Position numbers and translations under genes: made by a program. Shown piece by piece: positions 1 through 8,900 of a stretch of 64,000 nt of DNA. Position 1 is the first letter of the stretch. Every line of letters starts with the position of its first letter. The notes under the pieces were generated by a model, which saw only the letters and a list, made by a program, of their open reading frames with translations, was not told the DNA's origin and ran no database searches. This DNA is from an uncultured delta proteobacterium (GTDB taxonomy: Bacteria; Desulfobacterota; Syntrophia; Syntrophales; UBA8958), in the NCBI GenBank assembly GCA_903885795.1, contig CAISJV010000029.1:62001-126000 (forward strand), given 5' to 3'.

Positions 1-198
1 GATGAGCCCCAAGGCGCAGCCGATGCTCACAACGCTTTCAATCTGACGGTTGGACAGGCCCGTGCTTTCCTGGATGTCTTTTCGGAAGATCCGCTTCTCC
101 GCAAGGTGTGCCGCCAGAAAGTGCAACACGCGCGACAACTGCTCGAATTCGAACAGGTAGCCGTTACTGAGCTGGAGTTTGCGGTTAGGTTGAACCAT
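1..198 (-). CDS. Unrecognised protein, N-terminal 66 residues (runs off window)
   Basis: An open frame begins at the ATG whose first base is 198 and is still open at base 1, so only the first 66 residues are visible. The piece begins MVQPNRKLQLSNGYLFEFE and continues into a helical stretch with a helix-turn-helix look (residues about 44-60, around STGLSNRQIES). I do not recognise the family. A short winged-helix or DNA-binding domain at the head of a larger protein is possible. It is probably part of the mobile-element load, but whether it lies inside the element cannot be decided here. Confidence 0.55.
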   Translation of the reverse strand, partial: MVQPNRKLQLSNGYLFEFEQLSRVLHFLAAHLAEKRIFRKDIQESTGLSNRQIESVVSIGCALGLI

Positions 199-705
199 TA
201 AGTGCCTTTACGTCCAGAAGGCCGATTTTATTCGGCATGACTGGTGGAGGACCGCTTTCTATAATTTCATTTCTGTTATCCTGGCGCCTCCACTTTATAT
301 CAACCATTACTGCTTGCAATGTTGCATAGTTCTCGAAAGCAGTCAATCAATGACTTGAGGTAATTAACAGGGCTCTACATTTACGGGGGAAAGTTATTAG
401 GCCTATGCAGCTTTCGAACCGCATTCAATGATCAGGGCCGCTTATAAAAACGACACTTTGTATTTGGAGCTTTTGATCGCTGCTTCGGAGAAAATCCAAT
501 CCATTGGAAGGCTAAGTGAAAATAACCCTCGCTACAACATCCTGCTATTTGGGGTTACCCCATTACGGCTGAACCGCGCCAGGATCGCCAAAAATTAACA
601 TTGGGGGCGAACGCAGAATTCGGAAATGATTGTATGTTAAGAGGTCTCCTCACGAAATAGAATTATCGTAAGCTTTGCCAATTCGATTTGATTCATCATG
701 TCTCT
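199..705. other. Intergenic region, no gene seen
   Basis: About 500 bases between the partial gene and the toxin gene. All frames are broken by stops and no tRNA, strong hairpin or repeat was recognised. It should hold the promoter of the partial left-hand gene, but no convincing -35/-10 pair was identified. Confidence 0.5.
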
Positions 706-1035
706 TCATTCAAACAGCTCGGCGTGTGTGCCAGCACGAACGAACACAATCAAATCATGTTTCCCGCTGTCATCAGTCTTGTAGGCCAGCAGAAAGTCGC
801 CACCTATATGGCACTCCCGATACCCTTCCCAGTCACCGCCCAATGGATGATCACGCCATTCAGGGCTAAGAGGACCATCATTGGCGATCAGTAGCAGCAT
901 CGCCTCTTTGAGACGGTTCATGTCATACCGGCCAGCCCGAGATAATCGTTCCCAATCCTTTAAGAACGACTTTGCATAGTCCGCAGCACGAGGCAACGGG
1001 GCTCGTTTACTTGCTGCTGTTTTTTTCGAGGTCAT
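706..1035 (-). CDS. YafQ/RelE-family mRNA interferase toxin
   Basis: A 109-residue toxin of a type II toxin-antitoxin pair. In this family the toxin is a ribosome-dependent mRNA endonuclease. The C-terminal half carries the family pattern: L..G.RYDMNRLKEAMLLL, then PLSPEWRDHPLGG, a GYRECHI..DFLLAYK strand pair and a closing LIVFVRAGTHAELF. The histidine of the DHPL segment and the final H..LF correspond to functional positions in YafQ. The ATG at 1035 is preferred over a longer upstream frame because it overlaps the end of the antitoxin gene by 29 bases, typical for dinJ-yafQ. Slightly longer than E. coli YafQ, with a basic N-terminal extension. Confidence 0.85.
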   Translation of the reverse strand: MTSKKTAASKRAPLPRAADYAKSFLKDWERLSRAGRYDMNRLKEAMLLLIANDGPLSPEWRDHPLGGDWEGYRECHIGGDFLLAYKTDDSGKHDLIVFVRAGTHAELFE

Positions 1036-1285
1036 CGAACAACTCGACAGCGTTACTAAAGCGAGCGCGGCGCGTACGTGCAATCTCGTCGGCTTCAGCC
1101 ATTGCTGCACGGGTTTCAGCGTTTGGCACTTTGAGTGCGAATGGCATTTGCTTTTCTGCAATAACGCGCATCAAAAAAACGCGCACTGCGTCGGAAATGG
1201 AGAGGCCCATCGCAGCCAGTGTTTCTGCAGCCTGTGCTTTAATTTGTTCGTCCACGCGGACATGAACCATCCTAGTATTAGCCAT
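1007..1285 (-). CDS. DinJ/RelB-family antitoxin
   Basis: A 92-residue antitoxin upstream of and overlapping the YafQ-like toxin. The N-terminal ribbon-helix-helix is clear: MVHVRVDEQIKAQAAETL, then GLSISDAVRVFLMRV, the usual RelB/DinJ signature for DNA binding and autorepression. The C-terminal part (EADEIARTRRARF) would wrap the toxin. The start at 1285 is preferred because it is preceded by a GGGAG ribosome site and because the longer frame would run through the operator palindrome just upstream. Together the two genes are a stability module of the element. Confidence 0.88.
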   Translation of the reverse strand: MANTRMVHVRVDEQIKAQAAETLAAMGLSISDAVRVFLMRVIAEKQMPFALKVPNAETRAAMAEADEIARTRRARFSNAVELFDDLEKNSSK

Positions 1286-1295
1286 AGTATTCTCC

Positions 1296-1330
1296 CACTT
1301 AATTGAGATACATTGTATCTCAATTAAGTG
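1296..1330. promoter_or_regulatory. Perfect 16-bp palindrome, probable antitoxin operator
   Basis: Two perfectly complementary 16-base arms (1296-1311 and 1315-1330) separated by three bases lie immediately upstream of the dinJ-like start. The core of each arm is TTGAGATAC or its complement. Ribbon-helix-helix antitoxins of this family bind such palindromes to repress their own operon, so this is the likely DinJ operator and overlaps the promoter. Confidence 0.75.
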
Positions 1331-1507
1331 TAACATGCAAGGACTATCTTCCTTTCTGTCTTCATTTCGAATTAGCTTCTACTTGATCGATCGATACTCT
1401 ATACAAAGAGAGGAAGATTAGCCGTCAAGCGTTTGCCCCTCCTTCTTTCCGTATTCAATGCCCTGGCACAATCAGGCTATATTCAGACTTGAAGCAAACC
1501 ACAATGC

Positions 1508-1547
1508 AAAAAGACCCGTATCCATGAATATTGGAACGGGTCTTTTT
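1508..1547 (-). terminator. Rho-independent terminator of the HU gene
   Basis: A 12-bp perfect stem (AAAAAGACCCGT at 1508-1519 with ACGGGTCTTTTT at 1536-1547) lies about 30 bases downstream of the HU stop. The A/T-rich ends make it work in either direction; on the minus strand the stem ends in a T run. Confidence 0.8.
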
Positions 1548-1577
1548 GATAAAATCTTTTTACAGGATTATGTGGTT

Positions 1578-1898
1578 CTATTTCTTTTTAGCTGGGGCCT
1601 TTGCCTTCGGTGCAGCCTTGACAGGTTTCGCTTTAAGATCCTTGAGAGCTTTCCCTGGTGCGAATTTGCCGTTGGTCTTGGCAGCTATTTTAAGTTCTTT
1701 GCCAGTCTGAGGATTCCGGCCTATGCGTGCGGCACGATTTACCGCACTGAACGTACCAAAACCGGTCAGCGTGATCTTGTCGCCAGCCTTGAGAGCAGCC
1801 GTGGTTGCAGCCATGAAGCTGTTGAGTGCTTTCTCAGCTTGAACCTTAGTCAGTCCTGCGTCATCTGCAATCTTCGCCACGAGTTCCGCTTTTGTCAT
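1578..1898 (-). CDS. HU-family histone-like DNA-binding protein with basic tail
   Basis: A 106-residue HU/IHF-family protein that bends and compacts DNA as a dimer. The HU fold is intact: MTKAELVAKIADDAGLTKVQAEKAL (helices 1 and 2), the GDKITLTGFGTFSA strand, and the arm with RIGRNPQTGKELKI. After the core (about 90 residues) there is a lysine/alanine/proline tail (KPVKAAPKAKAPAKKK) like those of HU proteins with histone-like tails. An AGGAG ribosome site precedes the start. It is monocistronic with its own terminator. An HU-type protein on a mobile element may assist integrase or alter host nucleoid structure; which of these applies is not shown by the sequence. Confidence 0.93.
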   Translation of the reverse strand: MTKAELVAKIADDAGLTKVQAEKALNSFMAATTAALKAGDKITLTGFGTFSAVNRAARIGRNPQTGKELKIAAKTNGKFAPGKALKDLKAKPVKAAPKAKAPAKKK

Positions 1899-2148
1899 AA
1901 CAAATTCCTCCTAATATGTGATTCCTCTACATATACCGTAAATTAGCAAATGTCTACAGTAAAGTCGCCCAATGTATGTCGAAATTATCGAAGAAATAAT
2001 GCAAATGATTACGGCTTGAAGACCCTCATTTTTAATGAAGTTGCATTCCGTGGATTTCCGTCAACAACAAAAATCCAAATGACGGCCTCCGTTAATCCTG
2101 TATGATCTATGTTTCCCCAAAGGTCTATAAAAAAAAAGGAGACAGACA

Positions 2149-2988
2149 ATGACAGTAAAAGACGCTATTCACATTTTTCATATTTCACAGAAAAATGTCC
2201 ATAGGAAAAGAACCACAGACAGCTACCGTTACCTTCTTGAACATCTTCAAAATCATTTTACAGATACTCATGTAGAGGCGATCACCCCTGATCAAATCTA
2301 CCAGTTTTTGGGAGATTTAACGGAGCATACGGCCAAGTCAACCAGGAGATTACGATATGCCCAGTTGAAAGCATTCTTCAATTTCCTGATCAATGAAAAA
2401 AGACATTCCATGAAGAATCCGTGTCAGGACTCGATCATGGTCAAGGCTTTCAAAGGTCCAAGGATGAAACAGAAGGATATTCTCAGCAGAGAAAGCGTTG
2501 ATGAAATCATTTATCGGAGCAAAAAGACCAGGGACAGGCTGATACTTGAACTTCAGGCAAGATGCGGCATGAGAATAGGCGAGGTATTGAATCTCAGGGC
2601 ATCGGATATTACGGACCGGAAACTGATGATCCGGGAACCTAAATCTGGAAAGGACATGGAAGTTGCCTTTATGACGGAATCGATCGCAAAGAGGCTGTCT
2701 GAATATGTCCGTGGCTTTCAGCATGATCCAGAGAGCAGGATCTTCCCGATATGCTATTCCTCCGCCTTATCCATGGTGAGGAAACTTGGCGAAAAGATCG
2801 GAATCCAAATCAGACCCCACGATCTGCGTCGATATTCGGCCACCTATGCCAGCCGCAACGGCATTCCTCTGGAAGTCGTATCAAAGGTTCTTCTCAGGCA
2901 TCAGGATCTCAAAACCACACAGATGTACCTGGGGAAAATCACCGATACGGAAGCAATAAGATGGATGGATGTGCTGCACGGTAATTGA
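2149..2988 (+). CDS. Tyrosine recombinase (integrase)
   Basis: A 279-residue tyrosine recombinase. The N-terminal SAM-like/core-binding domain covers about residues 1-85 and the catalytic domain about 105-279. The catalytic set is complete: R142 (in GMRIGE), K165 or K168, H224 and R227 (HDLRR), H251 (RHQDLKTTQ) and the nucleophile Y260. The length matches the XerD/short-integrase group rather than the 400-residue phage type. The start has a long A-rich ribosome site (AAAGGAGACAG) eight bases upstream. It is distinct from the chromosomal xerC at 59 kb. It is the only candidate in the window for integrating the element, although it lies far from the right attachment site and so should sit nearer the left end. 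Confidence 0.92.
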   Translation: MTVKDAIHIFHISQKNVHRKRTTDSYRYLLEHLQNHFTDTHVEAITPDQIYQFLGDLTEHTAKSTRRLRYAQLKAFFNFLINEKRHSMKNPCQDSIMVKAFKGPRMKQKDILSRESVDEIIYRSKKTRDRLILELQARCGMRIGEVLNLRASDITDRKLMIREPKSGKDMEVAFMTESIAKRLSEYVRGFQHDPESRIFPICYSSALSMVRKLGEKIGIQIRPHDLRRYSATYASRNGIPLEVVSKVLLRHQDLKTTQMYLGKITDTEAIRWMDVLHGN

Positions 2989-3408
2989 TGTATCTAACCG
3001 ATCTTTGGGGAATTATTTTTATTTTACACGCCGACTGCTTTCAGTATCGGCGTTAACATTTCGAAACATTACCATATGCGGAAGTCTTCATCTTCATCAA
3101 GGTTGACGATTTACTGGATTTACCCGGGTGGATGTATGTGTTCTTTACGAACGGACATTAAGCCGCCAAGCATTTGCACCTTTGTGTTGGTAATCAGCGA
3201 GGCTTTCTTCATAAAAACAGGGATGTGGCCGAAAAAGTCTCCACCTACAACTGTTGAGTGATGGTCGGTCATCGGCGCCCAATGCTTTCCATTCGAAACC
3301 AAGTGACAAAGACATTTTTTGCAAAGACACAAAAACCGGAGGAGACATTAGTTAAGTGTCTCAGATCGTAATATCGAAATGAATATCATTGGGAATTAGT
3401 TGCCCCGG
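2989..3408. other. Intergenic region after the integrase
   Basis: No convincing gene. A six-base inverted repeat (CGCCGA at 3029-3034, TCGGCG at 3047-3052) 40 bases after the integrase stop may be a weak terminator but lacks a T run. Two overlapping minus-strand frames of about 70 codons (3120-3348) lack ribosome sites and known motifs and are not accepted as genes. Confidence 0.4.
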
Positions 3409-4425
3409 CTACATGAGCGTATTCTTGACTTCCGTCAAGAGAACCTGTGACTCCTCTCTACTTAGATATGGCACCTTGATTGTTCTTGCCCAGAAAAAGC
3501 TCTTACCAGTGACACTGGTTACCTGGCTGAACGGCATAAACTTGCTGATACCACCGGTCTTGGTTGGAACAGAGGTGAGGAATTTTACATCTCGATATCG
3601 CTCTTCCTCCCCGTCATCTTTCGCAGATCCGATCACCTCTGCTGCAGCCACAATGCCAACCCACTTGTGCGAAAAGAAAACAATGTCCTTCGGATTAAGA
3701 TAGTCTACGACGTACTTTACGTCGCCATAGGCAGCCACACGGTTGTTTTCCATCATTTCCCAGACTGCATCTTCGTCATAACTTCTGTTTGTGTCGAACA
3801 GTACGCCTTTGATTGAAGATGGATTCTGGTGGCGGTCATAAGGAAGGGCAAAAAACTCTAAATATTTCCCCCCATTTATCGTGTAAATCCGGTAAGGAAG
3901 GAAATCAACCGACAGCCCGCGTTGTTTCCAGTAGTCGACGGCATTGATAAGGGAATCATTGGCAGCATTCCCCACAATAACGAAGCGCTGCCCTGTGTTG
4001 AACTCAGCTGGCAATAATGGCCTCTCCAGGTTGAAAGCATCCCTGTGAGCATCTGCAAGGGAAATCGTGTCGATTCCAGAATAAGTTCGATATTTCTCCT
4101 GAAGAATGCTGAACGTCCACTGGCCGGCATCTTGCGAATAGCGAAGCGCTTGGAGCATTGCGTCTGCGCCGGCAAAGCCCCGCTTCAGTTCAAAAATCAC
4201 CAAATCCCCGCCACGATTCAGGGCATACAGGTCTGCCTCTGGCTGCATTTGCCGTTCTTGAAAAATGGGCATTAGCGCAGCATCTTCAAACAACACATCA
4301 AGAAGATGATTCGCAATCAAGACCTCAAGATCCTTCTCAATTTTCCCGAGATCAGCGAAGCCAAGGAATGGCAATGGTTCGAGATTTTTAAATTGATTGT
4401 CAGCAACAGTAAGCTTATAGAGCAT
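3409..4425 (-). CDS. NucS-like PD-(D/E)XK nuclease with C-terminal PUA/EVE-like region (paralogue 1)
   Basis: A 338-residue protein whose N-terminal part resembles the NucS/DUF91 nuclease core: EADLYALNRGGDLVIFELKRG, then ALRYSQDAGQW, which matches the family pattern D-x(n)-ExK followed by a Q/R-Y helix. The C-terminal third (DIVFF..KWVGIVAAAEVIGSA and VTGKSFFWARTI) looks like a PUA/EVE-type domain that could read modified bases; this is inference from pattern only. The ATG at 4425 is chosen because AAGGAGGAGAA lies directly upstream. The gene overlaps the 3' end of the next upstream gene by 11 bases, so the two are translationally coupled. A clear paralogue lies at 10860-11912. A role in restriction or defence is possible but unproven. 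Confidence 0.65.
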   Translation of the reverse strand: MLYKLTVADNQFKNLEPLPFLGFADLGKIEKDLEVLIANHLLDVLFEDAALMPIFQERQMQPEADLYALNRGGDLVIFELKRGFAGADAMLQALRYSQDAGQWTFSILQEKYRTYSGIDTISLADAHRDAFNLERPLLPAEFNTGQRFVIVGNAANDSLINAVDYWKQRGLSVDFLPYRIYTINGGKYLEFFALPYDRHQNPSSIKGVLFDTNRSYDEDAVWEMMENNRVAAYGDVKYVVDYLNPKDIVFFSHKWVGIVAAAEVIGSAKDDGEEERYRDVKFLTSVPTKTGGISKFMPFSQVTSVTGKSFFWARTIKVPYLSREESQVLLTEVKNTLM

Positions 4426-4849
4426 GGTTCTCCTCCTTAGAATTGACGCGAAATGCCTCCCTGACCTCATCTTCCTCATAATCGGGCTCAACTGAACGGT
4501 AGTCAGATGGGTACAAGGTTATAGATTTCTCATCTAATATGATGCCATACCTTCCTCGAACAATATGAACGGAATCTTCCTTAAACTCAGAAATAATCAC
4601 TGATTTTTCATCTACCGTTTGCATATCAAAGTGCAAATTGAGATGGTATACTATACCAAGTCCGTCCAAGGCCTTGCAAGTTACATCTATCTCAATGGTG
4701 CCATCTTCATATCGTCCGTAGGATTCAATGCCTTTAACCAATACGATTGCTGTCAATTCGTAATCTGGGATGAAAAAGTATTCTTCTATTTCCGTTTTCT
4801 CACCTGTGTCCATATTTTCAATAACGCCTGTGATCATTTTATCGTTCAT
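4415..4849 (-). CDS. Unrecognised 144-residue acidic protein
   Basis: No known family was recognised. The protein is acidic (DYEEDEVREAF near the C terminus), mostly beta-strand in character, and has no signal peptide or membrane segment. An AGGAG site precedes the ATG at 4849. It overlaps the NucS-like gene downstream by 11 bases and lies in the same tight operon, so it may be a partner of that protein. Confidence 0.6.
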   Translation of the reverse strand: MNDKMITGVIENMDTGEKTEIEEYFFIPDYELTAIVLVKGIESYGRYEDGTIEIDVTCKALDGLGIVYHLNLHFDMQTVDEKSVIISEFKEDSVHIVRGRYGIILDEKSITLYPSDYRSVEPDYEEDEVREAFRVNSKEENHAL

Positions 4850-5021
4850 ACTGTCTCCTCATTTTCGTTCCGGATAAGATGCGTTTGCTTATGCCGTACA
4901 CCGCACGACCGCATTCTGCCGGTCCGCGCCCTGAGGTGGAAAGAACCCAGGCCATGGCCTCGCCCTCTATCTTGTTTGGCGGACTGATCGTCCATATCTT
5001 GTTCGCCATGTCCATATTCAT
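4839..5021 (-). CDS. Possible small protein (60 aa) coupled to the DnaE-like gene
   Basis: A 60-codon frame whose ATG overlaps the stop of the DnaE-like gene (ATGA arrangement) and whose end overlaps the start of the 144-residue gene by 11 bases. The packing supports translation, but the sequence (many Arg, Gly and Ser, with no recognisable motif) is not persuasive. It could instead be a filler between operon genes. Confidence 0.35.
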   Translation of the reverse strand: MNMDMANKIWTISPPNKIEGEAMAWVLSTSGRGPAECGRAVYGISKRILSGTKMRRQYER

Positions 5022-7390
5022 ACGTCCATAGACACTATTCCTAAGCGATAGGCCTTCATGAACTCATCCGTGTAATGCGCCTTCAGATAAGCTGTCTGAT
5101 AGGCTATGATGGAGTATACTGTGGAGTGGGCTTTGTTGGAAACATATCCGGTGGAGGTTTCCATTTGGTTCCAGATCTTCATCGCCTTGGTTTTCAGGAT
5201 ATTTTTACCCTTTGCCCCATCGAGAAATTTCGACCGTTCCTTCTCCATACCCAGAAACATCCTCTTACACATGACTCTCCTCAGTGTATCGGCTTCAGAC
5301 ATGATGTATCCACCGATAGCGCCTGCAATCTGCATGATCTGCTCCCGATAGATGATGATACCATAGGTCTCCTTCAGGATGTCATTGAGTTCAGGAACTT
5401 CATGGGTAATCTTCGTTTTCCCACGCTTACGGGCGATTAACTCGGGAATCATGCTCAAGGCGCTCGGGTGGTACATGGCAAGCAGGGCCATGACATCCTC
5501 AATACAATCGGGCTTCAGGTTTATGAGGTGATTCTTCATTCCCGAAGTCTGACACTGGAAAACGCCGTCCGTATCACCTCTGGAAAGGAGCTGATAGGTT
5601 TCCGGATCGTCCATCGGTAGATTATTGATATCAATATCTATGCCTTTGCCTTCCTTAATGAAGCGGACGGCGTTCTGAATCACTGTGAGGGTCATGAGGC
5701 GTAGGAAATCGAATTTTATCAGTCCCAGGGCCTGTAGGTCGTACATGGAGAACTGAGTGACAATGGCACCATCATCTTTTAGGTTCTTGTACAGCGGCAC
5801 TCGTTCCACAAGAGGCGCATCGGATATGACCACACCGGCAGCATGGGTCGCTACATGAACGTTTAGTCCCTCCAGGCGCTGGGAAATGTCGATCAACTTC
5901 TTGATCTTTTCGTTTTTCATGGCGGCCTTGTTGAGGCGCGGCTTATCTTTGAGGGCATCCTCCAAGGTTATCATGAATTTGTTGGGTAACATCTTTGCGA
6001 TGGCGTCCACATCTTCGTAAGGAATGTTCATGGCCCGTCCTACGTCCCGGATCGCCGATTTTGCACTCCTTTTCCCGAAAGTGATGATCTGGGCGACCTT
6101 GTCTTTTCCGTATCTTTCTGTGACATAACGGATGATCTCGTCGCGGCTATCTTCACCGAAATCGACAACGATATCAGGAAGCTCTTTCTGGTGCGGATTT
6201 AGTAAAGGCTCGAAAAAGAGACTATAGCGAATGGGGTCTATATTTGTTATCTGTGTGGTATAGGCAACCAAACTGCCCGCTGTGGAGCCCCTTCCCGGGC
6301 CGACGGGGATATCTTTTTGTTTAGCATATTTAATAAAGTCCGAGACAATGAGGAAATATCCCGCAAAGCCCATTTCCCTAATCACGGCAAGTTCTTCGAA
6401 GAGGCGCTTCTCGTAAATCTCCCGTGTTGCTGGGTCTTTCCCACGGAGTATGCGGGGCATAAGCTCATCAAGTCCACGGATGACTGCGTCTTCCAACAAT
6501 TCATCGAGATTCCTGTCGCCTTCTCTTGCAAAATTCGGGAGGGAAACCTTGCCAAACTGAATTTCCACGTTGCACCTTTCGGCAACTTTCACCGTATTTT
6601 TGATTGCTTCCGGGCAATAGTGAAAGAGTTTTTTCATTTCTTCCGGTGATCGGAAGTATAAATGGCCCTTCCCGGAAGGGATTTGTTCCACATTCTCCAT
6701 TATCTTGCCCTTCTGGATGCACATAAGGACTTCGTGAGCGGCGGAGTCGGCCCGGTTGAGATAATGGCAATTGTTGGTGGCCACCAAGGGGATTCCCAAT
6801 TCACGGCTGATATCAATAAGTCCTTCGTTGACAGGTATTTGCTGGGGCAGGCCGTTTTCTATAATTTCCAGAAAGAAATTCCCTTTCCCGAAAATCCTTT
6901 CGTATTCCAGAGCTGCTTGCCTTGCCGCATTACAATTGCTTTGAGAGATTTGTTGGGCGATTTCGCCATGAAGGCAGGCACTCAACCCGATAAGGCCCTC
7001 GTGGTAACGGGAAAGGATGTCCTTATCGATCCGTGGTCGGTTGCAGAAACCTTCAAGATAGCCCGCCGTCGCCAGCTTTAGCAAATTCTGGTATCCGGTC
7101 ATATTTTCCGCCAAGACGACGATGTGATGGGCTGTTTCTTCAGAGACTTCAGCATGTTTATCAAAACGACTCCCATGGGCAACGTAAAGTTCACAGCCGA
7201 TAATGGGTTTGATATCTGCTGCTTTCGCTTTTCTATAAAAATCAATAACGCCAAAGAGATTGCCGTGGTCTGTAATCGCAACGGCAGGCATTCCGAATTG
7301 CTTGGCCTTCTCCAAAACGTCATTGATTTGTATCATTCCGTCAAGAAGACTGTAGTGGGTATGAACATGGAGATGGATGAAATCACTCAT
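5018..7390 (-). CDS. Short DnaE-like DNA polymerase III alpha subunit, catalytic Asp replaced
   Basis: A 790-residue C-family polymerase, against about 1100-1200 for chromosomal DnaE. Residues 1-270 form a PHP domain with its metal-binding histidines (HLHVHTHYSLLDG; AITDHGNLFG). The palm and thumb regions follow with GPGRGSTAGSLVAY (364-377) and KFDFLRLMTLTV (559-570). The protein ends after the fingers segment (SNKAHSTVYSIIAYQTAYLK), so the helix-hairpin-helix, OB-fold and tau-binding parts are absent. The usual PDxDxDF active-site motif reads PDIVVDF at 405-411: the first catalytic Asp (E. coli D401) is Val408, while the second (D410) and third (D561) are kept. An AAGAGGAGG site precedes the ATG. 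It lies 28 bases after the DUF2779 gene. Activity may be lost or changed, leaving a structural or PHP-nuclease role. Confidence 0.88.
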   Translation of the reverse strand: MSDFIHLHVHTHYSLLDGMIQINDVLEKAKQFGMPAVAITDHGNLFGVIDFYRKAKAADIKPIIGCELYVAHGSRFDKHAEVSEETAHHIVVLAENMTGYQNLLKLATAGYLEGFCNRPRIDKDILSRYHEGLIGLSACLHGEIAQQISQSNCNAARQAALEYERIFGKGNFFLEIIENGLPQQIPVNEGLIDISRELGIPLVATNNCHYLNRADSAAHEVLMCIQKGKIMENVEQIPSGKGHLYFRSPEEMKKLFHYCPEAIKNTVKVAERCNVEIQFGKVSLPNFAREGDRNLDELLEDAVIRGLDELMPRILRGKDPATREIYEKRLFEELAVIREMGFAGYFLIVSDFIKYAKQKDIPVGPGRGSTAGSLVAYTTQITNIDPIRYSLFFEPLLNPHQKELPDIVVDFGEDSRDEIIRYVTERYGKDKVAQIITFGKRSAKSAIRDVGRAMNIPYEDVDAIAKMLPNKFMITLEDALKDKPRLNKAAMKNEKIKKLIDISQRLEGLNVHVATHAAGVVISDAPLVERVPLYKNLKDDGAIVTQFSMYDLQALGLIKFDFLRLMTLTVIQNAVRFIKEGKGIDIDINNLPMDDPETYQLLSRGDTDGVFQCQTSGMKNHLINLKPDCIEDVMALLAMYHPSALSMIPELIARKRGKTKITHEVPELNDILKETYGIIIYREQIMQIAGAIGGYIMSEADTLRRVMCKRMFLGMEKERSKFLDGAKGKNILKTKAMKIWNQMETSTGYVSNKAHSTVYSIIAYQTAYLKAHYTDEFMKAYRLGIVSMDV

Positions 7391-7418
7391 AGTTGCCTCC
7401 TCTTAACTGATATGCCGG

Positions 7419-8900
7419 TTACAAGCATTCTATAATCTTCACCATCGCCAGAGTATCAAGCTTGCAGTATTCCAGCAGTGATTTACGGATATTTGCTATC
7501 TCCGCCCGATCATCGGTCTGGTTCATGGCCGCGTATGCATCCATGGCCATCCCCCCGTTTTGAACATCCAGATGATCGTAGCTGAACTCGGGCAGCATGG
7601 CGGGCAAAACATTTTTCAAGGAATATGAACCGTGTTGTTGCCAGCGATAGATATGATAGTTGCGAAAGGGGGCGGCAAGATCACGGGTGTTTTCGATGAT
7701 CTTTTCAATCTTATCCGCATGTTCCGGGAACCAGCAGGCCAGATCACGGAGCCTGGCAATTTCAAAACCGCTAACGTAGGCCAAGATACAGGCATTGTCG
7801 GGTATTTCACTCACCAGTTTTTCTATCAGTTCTTTTCTCGGGTCTGTTCGAGGCATGGCTAAAAACTCATCGTGCTGCAATTCGTCCCCTCTCTGATCCG
7901 TATGGTGCAAAGAATATTGGAAGGGTACTTGCTGATATGGCCGTATGCCGTCATAAGGAGGGATCGCTTCCATGGAGGTTTCAAAATCGAGGTAATACAT
8001 GGGGTACCAGAGAGAATCGAGAAATTCCTGCACGGCATCTTGATCAATATGATTCTTCTGGTGGAGCACGCCATCAAGCTGGAACTTCTGCCGCCATCCC
8101 AAGATATCGGGCGACACGTCTTCCATCTTGACGATTCCCTGACGACAGAGGGCAAAACCATCCGGCTTGCCAATCTCCCTAAAATCAAAGACGGATGGGG
8201 ATGGTATATGAGACCAGCAATGACCGACAAAGTCACAAGGATAATTTTGTTCACAGTGGGGACCGATATCGATAACCGGCTCATCCCCTTTCAGCATTGC
8301 CCGTTGCCTTGCAATTTCTTCCACAATGAAGGCCTGCTTGTCCTTAGCAATCGTCGTAATATCTTCCTTATAAAAGAGTTTATCCACTTCGATTGCGCCC
8401 TGCCGGACATACTCATTATTGATGTGAACGATAAATACTCTGTATATGGGCAATCCCGCGCCTGTCATGACATAATATTGAACGGAGGCATCATCGAGAT
8501 GGTAATCTTTAACGCTAGTCGAAGCCTTGACCTCGTAGACATCCCAGCCTCCATCCCCCCGGTGGATAATATCGGCTTTGACAAAGACACCATTGTAAAA
8601 GAAGGTGGCTTCATAAATCGTCTGGCAACCCTGAGCTATCAGGTTGACGGTCATTTCAAGCTGCTTCTCGTGCGAAAGTCCATCATAAGGGACCAGCACA
8701 CCGCCGGGAAAAAGGCCCTGCGCCAAGTCGCCGATTTCATAGCCTCCCGCAAAGCGTTTTTCCGTCTCTTCCGATACCTCGTCTTTCAGCTCCGGCCGGT
8801 ACTTCTGCAGGTACAGAGATTTGTGGCACCGGACACCTCGAACAAAAAGGCTTTTGCTAAGATAGGCGTCATCCCGCTTCGTTTCATTGTTGTCTTTCAT
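7419..8900 (-). CDS. DUF2779 protein: Cas4-like nuclease fused to a DnaQ-like exonuclease
   Basis: A 493-residue two-domain protein. The N-terminal half resembles Cas4/RecB nucleases: a first Cys (GVRCHKSLY), YEATFFYNGVFVKADII and WDVYEVKAS (D...ExK active site), then C-x6-C-x5-C (HCEQNYPCDFVGHCW). Together these give the four cysteines of an Fe-S cluster. The C-terminal half is the DUF2779 region with RNase H/DEDD-type motifs: YYLDFETS, then ILAYVSGFEIARL, then LEYCKLDTLAMVKI. The expected role is DNA or RNA end trimming. It overlaps the upstream 218-residue gene by 17 bases and is followed by the DnaE-like gene, so a nuclease plus polymerase module is formed. Confidence 0.82.
   Translation of the reverse strand: MKDNNETKRDDAYLSKSLFVRGVRCHKSLYLQKYRPELKDEVSEETEKRFAGGYEIGDLAQGLFPGGVLVPYDGLSHEKQLEMTVNLIAQGCQTIYEATFFYNGVFVKADIIHRGDGGWDVYEVKASTSVKDYHLDDASVQYYVMTGAGLPIYRVFIVHINNEYVRQGAIEVDKLFYKEDITTIAKDKQAFIVEEIARQRAMLKGDEPVIDIGPHCEQNYPCDFVGHCWSHIPSPSVFDFREIGKPDGFALCRQGIVKMEDVSPDILGWRQKFQLDGVLHQKNHIDQDAVQEFLDSLWYPMYYLDFETSMEAIPPYDGIRPYQQVPFQYSLHHTDQRGDELQHDEFLAMPRTDPRKELIEKLVSEIPDNACILAYVSGFEIARLRDLACWFPEHADKIEKIIENTRDLAAPFRNYHIYRWQQHGSYSLKNVLPAMLPEFSYDHLDVQNGGMAMDAYAAMNQTDDRAEIANIRKSLLEYCKLDTLAMVKIIECL

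Noticed and set aside
3120..3348. Minus-strand frames of about 70 codons after the integrase
   Set aside because: No ribosome site on that strand, no recognisable domain, and two frames over the same bases.
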